Shown here in pieces: positions 1 through 5,155 of a stretch of DNA of 5,155 nucleotides (the first letter of the stretch is position 1; every line of letters begins with the position of its first letter). The position numbers were made by a program, and so were the translations under genes. The stretch comes from Anaeromyxobacter sp. (lineage in GTDB: Bacteria > Myxococcota > Myxococcia > Myxococcales > Anaeromyxobacteraceae), in NCBI GenBank assembly GCA_020028115.1, contig JAHWYA010000189.1, positions 1 to 5,155 on the forward strand, read 5' to 3'. Below the pieces are notes generated by a model. It saw nothing but the letters and a program-made list of their open reading frames with translations. It was not told where the DNA came from and did no database searches.

Positions 1-2183
1 CCCCCCGGGCGGGCGCCGCGATCCTGCGGGGCGTCGTCCTCGAGCGCGGGACGCGCGAGCCGCTCGCCGGCGTCGCGGTCTCCGCCGGCGAGGGCGCCTC
101 GACGTTCACCGACGGAGAGGGCCGGTTCGAGCTCTCCGGGCTGGCGCCGGGTGCCGCGAAGGTCGTCGCGACGGATCCCGCCCACCTCCGCTTCGAGACG
201 GAGGAGCGGCTCGAGACCGGGAAGGCGGTCGAGGTGAAGTACTACCTCCGCCGCGCGCCCCGCGACGCCTACGAGGTCGTGATCGTCGGCGAGCGCGAGA
301 AGAAGGAGGTGACGTCGGTCACCATCACCTCCGGCGAGGTGGGGCGCGTCGCGGGCGTCTCCGGCGACACGGTGAAGATCGTGCAGAACCTGCCCGGCGT
401 CGCGCGCGCGCCGGGCGGGTTCGGGCTGCTCGTCGTCCGCGGCGGCAACCCGAACGACACCCGCGTCTACGTGGACGGCGTCGAGGTCCCGCTCGTCTTC
501 CACTTCGGCGGGCTCACGTCGATCGTGCCGAGCGAGCTCGTCGACTCCGTGGACTTCGAGGCGGGGAACTTCGGCGCCCGGTACGGCCGGGCGACGGGCG
601 GGCGCATCGACCTGAAGACGCGCGATCCCGGGGCGAAGCGGCTCCACGCCGTCGCCGACGGGAACCTCTTCCACGCGCTCACCCTCGTCGAGGGCCCGCT
701 CCGCGAGGACCTCTCCGTCGCGCTCGCGGTGCGGCGGTCGTACGCGGACGCGATGATCAACGCGGCCGCCCGGCAGAGCGACGCCTTCGGCGTCTCCGTC
801 GCCCCGCGCTACTACGACTACCAGGGGAAGCTCACGTGGCGCGCGACCCCCGACGACACGCTGCGCCTGTCCGTCTTCGGCGTCGACGACCGGATGGAGC
901 TCACCGGGATCGCCACCGGCGGCCTCCGCGACCTCGACCAGCTCGAGATCGGGACCGGGTTCGTGCAGGCGGCGGCCTCATGGGATCACCGCTTCGACGA
1001 GCGGACCCGGGCGCGGCTCGCCATCGCGCACGGCCTCATCGAGATCTCGAACCGCTTCGGCCCGTTCGGCTCGGAGCACGACACCTTCCAGATCACCACC
1101 CTGCGCGCGGAGGCGTCGAGGGACCTGGGCGAGCGGCTCACGCTCGCCGCGGGGACCGACACGCGCTTCCTCCCGGCATCGCGGCTCCGGCTCGAGTACC
1201 CGGAGATCCCGCCGCCGGGGCGGCTGCGGGACCCGGATCCGCGGCTCATCCGCACCACCCTGAGGCTCCAGGGGATGGAGGCCGGGCTCTGGGCGGAGGC
1301 GACGTGGAAGCCGCTCGACGGGCTCGTCGTCGTGCCGGGCCTCCGCGTCGAGCGCGAGGTGATCATCAACACGATGACCTGGGTCGACCCGCGCCTCTCC
1401 GCGCGCTACACGGTGCGCGACGGGACGATGCTGAAGGGCGGCGCCGGGCTCTACCACCAGCCCCCGCTCCCGGTGTACCTCACGCACGAGTGGGGCAACC
1501 CCGAGCTCTACGCGGAAGCCGCCTGGCACTTCATGACCGGCGTCGAGCAGCGCGTCGCCGGCCCGATCACCCTGGATCTGCAGCTCTACTACAAGCGGCT
1601 CTTCGACCTCGTCCTGCCCACCGGGACCTCCGAGCGGTACGCGAACGCGGGCACCGGGCGGTCCTACGGCGCCGAGCTGCTCGTGCGCTGGAACCCGGGC
1701 GGCCGCTTCTTCGGGTGGCTCTCGTACTCGCTCTCCCGGAGCGAGCGCGACCAGAAGGTCGTGGGCGGGACCATCATGCCGGGCGGCGAGGCGTTCGATC
1801 AGCCGCACAACCTGATCGCGCTCGGCACCGTCGAGCTGCCCGAGCTCTGGGACGGGCTCTCCTTCGGGTTCCGGGCGCGCTACGCGACCGGGAACCCGTA
1901 CACGCGCATCGTCGGCGCGGTGTTCGACGCCGACGGAGCCGACCACCAGCCGGTGCCGGATCCGTCCTCGACCGCGCGCATGCCGGACTTCTTCCAGCTC
2001 GACCTGCGCGTCGACAAGCGCTGGACCCACCGCACCTGGATGCTGGCGCTCTACCTCGAGGTCCAGAACGCGACGAACCGGAAGAACGCGGAGGACGTCG
2101 CCTACAACTACGACTACACGCAGCAGGGCTGGGTCACCGGCCTGCCGCTGTTCCCCTCCTTCGGCATCCGCGCCGAGTACTAG
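1..2183 (+). CDS. TonB-dependent outer-membrane receptor with N-terminal carboxypeptidase-regulatory-like domain (5' partial)
   Basis: Outer-membrane active transporter; the ligand (siderophore, cobalamin, glycan or other) cannot be told. The frame is open from the left edge (first full codon at base 3) to TAG at 2181-2183, giving 726 residues. The first ATG/GTG in frame is GTG 234, but starting there would cut through a good domain, so the true start lies upstream. Numbering from base 3: residues about 7-80 resemble a carboxypeptidase-regulatory-like beta-sandwich (GVVLERGTREPLAGVAVS, then TDGEGRFELSGLAPG). Residues 91-96 (EVVIVG) look like a TonB box. About 102-207 are the plug, with QNLPGVAR, VRGGNPNDTRVYVDGV, the HFGGL segment and YGRATGG. 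The rest is a beta-barrel rich in alternating aromatic residues, ending FGIRAEY with the terminal aromatic residue usual for barrel proteins. The barrel looks uninterrupted. The lipoprotein gene follows after 13 bases, implying an operon. Family assignment is secure; a further N-terminal domain off-window is possible. Confidence 0.93.
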   Translation, partial: PRAGAAILRGVVLERGTREPLAGVAVSAGEGASTFTDGEGRFELSGLAPGAAKVVATDPAHLRFETEERLETGKAVEVKYYLRRAPRDAYEVVIVGEREKKEVTSVTITSGEVGRVAGVSGDTVKIVQNLPGVARAPGGFGLLVVRGGNPNDTRVYVDGVEVPLVFHFGGLTSIVPSELVDSVDFEAGNFGARYGRATGGRIDLKTRDPGAKRLHAVADGNLFHALTLVEGPLREDLSVALAVRRSYADAMINAAARQSDAFGVSVAPRYYDYQGKLTWRATPDDTLRLSVFGVDDRMELTGIATGGLRDLDQLEIGTGFVQAAASWDHRFDERTRARLAIAHGLIEISNRFGPFGSEHDTFQITTLRAEASRDLGERLTLAAGTDTRFLPASRLRLEYPEIPPPGRLRDPDPRLIRTTLRLQGMEAGLWAEATWKPLDGLVVVPGLRVEREVIINTMTWVDPRLSARYTVRDGTMLKGGAGLYHQPPLPVYLTHEWGNPELYAEAAWHFMTGVEQRVAGPITLDLQLYYKRLFDLVLPTGTSERYANAGTGRSYGAELLVRWNPGGRFFGWLSYSLSRSERDQKVVGGTIMPGGEAFDQPHNLIALGTVELPELWDGLSFGFRARYATGNPYTRIVGAVFDADGADHQPVPDPSSTARMPDFFQLDLRVDKRWTHRTWMLALYLEVQNATNRKNAEDVAYNYDYTQQGWVTGLPLFPSFGIRAEY

Positions 2184-2185
2184 CC

Positions 2186-2189
2186 GGAG
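2186..2189 (+). promoter_or_regulatory. Ribosome binding site for the lipoprotein gene
   Basis: GGAG lies seven bases before ATG 2197, in the 13-base gap after the receptor stop codon. Its spacing is ideal, and it supports ATG 2197 as the start, which also gives a proper lipoprotein signal peptide. No promoter could fit between the two genes, so translation is probably from a shared transcript. Confidence 0.7.
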
Positions 2190-2196
2190 ACCCGCC

Positions 2197-3291
2197 ATGA
2201 ACCGCTCCCTCGTCGTCGCCGCTGCCCTCGCGCTCGCCGCCTGCAGCCCCGAGTTCGACCCCGCCTCCCGGATCGAGAAGCTGCGCGTCCTCGCGATCCG
2301 GGCCGAGCCGCCCGAGCTCGATCCGGCCGGCCTCCAGACCGCCACGCTCACGTCGCTCGTCCTGCGGGCGGACTTCGACGCCGAGCCGGCGCGGACGACG
2401 ACGGTCGTCCACCTGGCGTGTCTCCCGCTGCCCGGAGTCGACGCGCCGAGCTCCTGCGTGCTCCTCGCCGGGCTGAAGGATCCTGCGGCCTTCCTCGCGC
2501 AGTTCGCGCCAGCGAGCTGCGCGGGCGGCGGCGGCGGCGGTGGCGGTGGGGGCCTCGGCATGGACCTCGTGCCGCCCGTCCTCGCCGGCGTCGAGGTGTG
2601 CGCCGGCGGCGTCTGCGGACCCGCGACGCTCTCCGGCGGGGCGGCCCTGCCGCTCCCCACGGTGAGCGTCCCCGCGAGGTACTTCCTCGATCCACCCCCC
2701 GAGGCGGACGCGACGCTCCTGGCGAACCAGCAGCGCCTCGGCACTCAGGCGGTCGTGCTCGCCTTCGCGCTCGACGCGACGCCGGACGAGCTCGCGGCGG
2801 GGAGCGGGGGGCCCTGCCCCGAGGCGGACGCCGTCACGCGCCTCGCCGAGCTGTGGAGCACGCGCGAGCACGTCCTCTCGACGAAGCGCGTCCAGATCCG
2901 CGGCCCGCAGGCGCTGGACCCGGCGAACCGGAACCCCGCGATCGCGGGGATCACGGCCGGCGCGGCCACGCTCGATGATCCCGCCATCCTCACGACCGTC
3001 GCCCCCGGCGAGACATGGGTCGCGCCGCTCGAGGCGGCGGGCCCGGAGGGGATCCCCGAGACGTACCGGAAGCTCGACGCGAACGGGGACGTCATCGAGC
3101 TCGCGGCCGAGGAGTGGGTCTACTCGTGGTTCTCCACCGCCGGGGAGCTCGAGGAGCTGCACACCCGCGGCGCCGAGACGAACCGCTGGAGCGCCCTCGC
3201 GCGGGGCACGCGCGCGAAGATCGTGGTGGTGGTGCGCGATCTCAGGGGCGGGACCGGCTGGGCGGTGCGCGACGTCGTGTTCGGTCCGTGA
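2197..3291 (+). CDS. Uncharacterised outer-envelope lipoprotein paired with the TonB-dependent receptor
   Basis: The product is 364 residues. ATG 2197 has a well-placed GGAG and gives a short lipoprotein signal peptide: one Arg at position 3, a hydrophobic core, then lipobox L-A-A-C with the lipidated Cys at 16 and Ser at +2 (no Asp retention signal, so outer-membrane sorting is plausible). The mature protein opens with RIEKLRVLAIRAEPPELDPAG (about residues 25-45). I recall this type of motif at the start of many myxobacterial surface lipoproteins, with an Ig-like feel. Later come an NRNPAIAGI segment (245-253) and a C-terminal strand pair around VVVVRDLRGGTGWAVRDVVF. Six further cysteines (75, 87, 108, 135, 140, 207) could form disulfides. 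Residues 110-119 are ten consecutive glycines. No enzyme motif was found. Directly downstream of a TonB-dependent receptor, it may help ligand capture or barrel function, but that is inference; a structural role is equally possible. It is not recognisably a SusD homologue. Confidence 0.85.
   Translation: MNRSLVVAAALALAACSPEFDPASRIEKLRVLAIRAEPPELDPAGLQTATLTSLVLRADFDAEPARTTTVVHLACLPLPGVDAPSSCVLLAGLKDPAAFLAQFAPASCAGGGGGGGGGGLGMDLVPPVLAGVEVCAGGVCGPATLSGGAALPLPTVSVPARYFLDPPPEADATLLANQQRLGTQAVVLAFALDATPDELAAGSGGPCPEADAVTRLAELWSTREHVLSTKRVQIRGPQALDPANRNPAIAGITAGAATLDDPAILTTVAPGETWVAPLEAAGPEGIPETYRKLDANGDVIELAAEEWVYSWFSTAGELEELHTRGAETNRWSALARGTRAKIVVVVRDLRGGTGWAVRDVVFGP
2524..2553 (+). repeat. GGN codon run encoding ten glycines
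   Basis: Ten successive glycine codons, the first five all GGC and then GGT GGC GGT GGG GGC, lie inside the lipoprotein gene (residues 110-119). They sit between Cys108 and Cys135 and probably form a flexible linker or loop between two parts of the protein. The trinucleotide run is short and partly broken by synonymous changes. It could still vary in length between strains in whole-codon steps without shifting the frame. Confidence 0.8.
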
Positions 3292-3309
3292 GCCCTCGGC
3301 CGCTCGCAG

Positions 3310-3327
3310 GCGCGCTCACCCGCGCGC
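3310..3327. terminator. Possible GC hairpin between convergent genes
   Basis: A six-base stem, GCGCGC at 3310-3315 and GCGCGC at 3322-3327, encloses a six-base loop that contains the stop codon of the histidine kinase gene (3316-3318). It sits where both converging transcripts should end. There is no T-run on either strand and the flanking bases do not extend the stem. In DNA this GC-rich such short inverted repeats arise by chance, so it is only a weak candidate for a bidirectional terminator or pause. Confidence 0.2.
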
Positions 3328-5155
3328 GGGCGGAGCGGGCCTCGCGGGGAGGGAGACCTCGAACGTGGTCCCCTCCCCGGCGGCGGAGCGGACGCCGACC
3401 GTGCCGCCGTGCGCGATCACGATCTGCTTCACGATGTACAGCCCGAGCCCGACGCCGCCCCAGGTGTTCCCGGCGCGGTCCCCGCGCTTGAACGGCTCGA
3501 AGATCTGACCGAGGAGGTGCGGCGCGATGGGGGCGCCCGGGTTGTGGACCGAGATGATCTTGCGATCCGGCCCGCCGCGCCAGGAGAGCGTCACGTCGCC
3601 GTCCGGCGTCCCGTGGCGGACGGCGTTGACGAGGAGGTTCATCAGCACCTGAAACACCCGCTCCGGATCGAACTCCCCTCGGCCGTCCCCCTCGGCGCGG
3701 TAGACCACCTTCCGTCCCGGGTGCGCCGCGCCGATCGCCTCGAGCGCGTCGCGGCAAATGTCGTCGAGGTCCGCCGGCGCCGGCTGGACCGGCAGCCCCT
3801 CGCCGAGCCTCGCGCGCGAGTAATCGAGGAGGTCGTTGATGAGCCGGCGCATGCGCACCGCGCCCACCTCGACGCGCTCGAGCGCGCGCCGGTGGCGCTC
3901 GGACGTGGAGCGGTCCCGCACGACGGAGGCCGCCGACATCATGATGGACGTGAGCGGCGTCCGCAGGTCGTGCCCGACGATCCCGAGCAGGTGCGCCTGC
4001 ACCTCCTGCGAGCGGCGCCGCTCGGTCACGTCGCGGAGGTGCGCGGTGAGGCCGTCCTCGTGGGGGAACGCCCGCACCTCGAACCAGCGCTCCCCGGGGA
4101 ACGGCGCCTCGAACGTGTACGGCGCGCCGCCGGCCGCCGCGCGCCGGAGCTCCTCCTCGAACGGCCCGCCGCGCAGGGGCGCGGCGTGGTCCCACAGGCT
4201 CTCGCCGACCGCCGCGTCCCGGGTCGTACCGAGGAGGACCTCGAAGGCGTGGTTCACGTACACGAGGTGCCACGCGCGGTCGACCGCGAAGAAGGCGTCC
4301 GAGATGGTCTCGAGGATCGCTGCGCTCCGCGTGTACGCCTCGCGGGAGCGGTTCTCGCTCTCGAACTGCTTGCGGCGGAGCAGGGCCGCGATGCGCGCGC
4401 GCAGCACGCCCGCGCCGCTGGGAGTGACGACGCAGTCGTCCGCGCCGGCGTGCAGCGCGCGCAGCACGAGCTCGTGCTCCTCTCCCTCGCCCGCGACGAG
4501 GAGCGGGAGGTCCCTCAGCCCGGGGACGGCGCGGATGCGGGCGCACACCGCGAGCGCCGGCGCGGCGGCCCCCGCCGCGTCCACCACGACGGCGTCGACG
4601 CGGTCCACCGCGAGCAGGGCGAGCGCCTCCTCGACGGACGCCACCGGGACGGGCTCGTACCCGTAGCGGCGGACCCGCTCGGCGAGCGCCTCGGCGCGCT
4701 CCCTCCCCGCGCCCACCGCGACGATCCGCTTCGGGGACAGGAGCCCGGCGGTGCCGGCGGGCGGCGAGGGGCTCGCGCCGCGCAGGAGCGAGTGGAGGCG
4801 CGCGAGCACGACCTCGTGCCCCTCCTCCTTCCGGACGTAGGCGTCGGCGCCGGCGTCGAGCGCCCGCAGCTCGCCCACGGAGCGGGACGCGGTGAGCAGG
4901 ATGCACGGGGTGGTCCGCAGCACGGCGTCGGAGCGGAGCTGCCGGATGAAGCTCGCGCCGTCCATGCCCGGCATCGCGCCGTCCACGACGACGGCGCTGG
5001 GGCGCCGGTCGGCCGCGACGCGGAGGCCCTCCTCGCCGTCCGCGGCGGTGACGACCTCGAGCCCGGCGCCCTCGAGCTCCCGGCGGAGCTCCTCCCGCAC
5101 GGTGACGCTGTCGTCCACCACGAGCACGGCGGCGCGCGCGGCGCCCGCCGCGGGC
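3316..5155 (-). CDS. Multi-domain cytoplasmic histidine kinase: receiver, degenerate receiver, PAS, HisKA, HATPase (5' partial)
   Basis: Two-component sensor kinase; signal and partner unknown. TGA is at 3318-3316. Residues are numbered from GTG 5127, the first in-frame start codon, but the frame stays open to the right edge (PAAGAARAA before it) and that GTG falls inside beta-strand 1 of a receiver, so the true start is probably upstream. Receiver 1 (about 1-116) has a complete active site: Asp5, Asp6, phospho-acceptor Asp49 in VVVDGAMPGMDG, Thr79 and Lys100. Receiver 2 (about 134-251) is degenerate. A coiled linker (RRKQFESENRSREAY) leads to a PAS domain (about 267-372). HisKA has the phospho-acceptor His386 in GHDLRTPL. 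The ATPase domain shows the N-box NLLVNAVRHG (Asn497, Asn501), a variant G1 box VHNPGAPI (Asn in place of the usual Asp), IFEPF and GGVGLGLYIV. No membrane segment is visible, so it is likely cytosolic. No C-terminal receiver or DNA-binding domain is present, so a separate response regulator is expected. The gene converges on the lipoprotein gene 24 bases away. Confidence 0.93.
   Translation of the reverse strand, partial: PAAGAARAAVLVVDDSVTVREELRRELEGAGLEVVTAADGEEGLRVAADRRPSAVVVDGAMPGMDGASFIRQLRSDAVLRTTPCILLTASRSVGELRALDAGADAYVRKEEGHEVVLARLHSLLRGASPSPPAGTAGLLSPKRIVAVGAGRERAEALAERVRRYGYEPVPVASVEEALALLAVDRVDAVVVDAAGAAAPALAVCARIRAVPGLRDLPLLVAGEGEEHELVLRALHAGADDCVVTPSGAGVLRARIAALLRRKQFESENRSREAYTRSAAILETISDAFFAVDRAWHLVYVNHAFEVLLGTTRDAAVGESLWDHAAPLRGGPFEEELRRAAAGGAPYTFEAPFPGERWFEVRAFPHEDGLTAHLRDVTERRRSQEVQAHLLGIVGHDLRTPLTSIMMSAASVVRDRSTSERHRRALERVEVGAVRMRRLINDLLDYSRARLGEGLPVQPAPADLDDICRDALEAIGAAHPGRKVVYRAEGDGRGEFDPERVFQVLMNLLVNAVRHGTPDGDVTLSWRGGPDRKIISVHNPGAPIAPHLLGQIFEPFKRGDRAGNTWGGVGLGLYIVKQIVIAHGGTVGVRSAAGEGTTFEVSLPARPAPPARG

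Noticed and set aside
234..2183. GTG 234 as the receptor start
   Set aside because: The frame is open for 77 codons before it and encodes a good carboxypeptidase-regulatory-like domain. No signal peptide follows GTG 234, which an outer-membrane protein needs.
836..2200. Plus-strand open frame of 454 codons inside the receptor gene
   Set aside because: It is an out-of-frame shadow of the receptor. The product is almost entirely Arg/Ala/Pro/Asp with no domain, while the receptor frame shows clear family motifs throughout.
978..2744. Long open frame on the minus strand (588 codons) opposite the receptor and the lipoprotein gene
   Set aside because: It spans two well-supported plus-strand genes. 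Its translation is low-complexity and rich in Arg, Ala, Gly and Pro with no recognisable domain. Long spurious frames are expected in DNA this rich in G+C.
2697..2831. 15-base direct repeat (CCCCGAGGCGGACGC at 2697-2711 and 2817-2831)
   Set aside because: The copies are 120 bases apart in the same frame, and both encode PEADA within the lipoprotein. The similarity does not extend beyond this, so it looks like chance or a short coding coincidence, not a mobile or regulatory repeat.
3836..4666. Plus-strand open frame of 276 codons opposite the kinase
   Set aside because: It lies antisense to the PAS and receiver coding region. The product is Ser/Arg/Ala/Thr-rich without any domain, and no ribosome site stands out.
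3242..4906. Minus-strand open frame of 554 codons overlapping the histidine kinase
   Set aside because: It is an alternative frame of the kinase gene with an Arg/Ala/Gly-rich product and no motif. The kinase frame carries every expected catalytic motif.

Overview
This window is very G+C-rich (roughly three quarters G+C by eye, with almost every codon of the real genes ending in G or C). It carries three protein genes packed almost end to end. The base composition, the TonB-dependent receptor subtype, the lipoprotein with an 'RVLAIRAEPPEL' motif and the multi-receiver histidine kinase together suggest a member of the Myxococcota, plausibly Anaeromyxobacter or a relative. That placement is an inference from composition and protein style, not from a marker gene.

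Layout. Bases 1-2183 (+) hold the 3' part of a TonB-dependent outer-membrane receptor. It has a carboxypeptidase-regulatory-like domain, a TonB-box-like segment, a plug and a beta-barrel, and its start lies left of the window. Thirteen bases after its stop, 2197-3291 (+) encodes an uncharacterised lipoprotein of 364 residues, almost certainly co-transcribed with the receptor. Only 24 bases (3292-3315) separate that gene from the convergent gene at 3316-5155 (-). This is a soluble signalling histidine kinase with an intact receiver, a degenerate receiver, a PAS domain, a HisKA domain and a HATPase domain. Its reading frame is still open at the right edge.

Function. Receptor and lipoprotein probably act together at the outer membrane. 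The receptor would take up a ligand powered by TonB/ExbBD, and the lipoprotein would be an accessory envelope protein. The substrate cannot be read from the sequence. The histidine kinase is a separate, convergent transcription unit and need not be related to the transport pair. It looks like a phosphorelay integrator in which a receiver feeds into a kinase.

There is no stretch of 300 bases without a gene. The promoters of both transcription units lie outside the window. No tRNA, rRNA, CRISPR array, insertion sequence or phage gene was seen. The most interesting items are the receptor-lipoprotein pair with its uncharacterised, cysteine-bearing partner, and the degenerate second receiver of the kinase. 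Nothing here amounts to a clearly new system.
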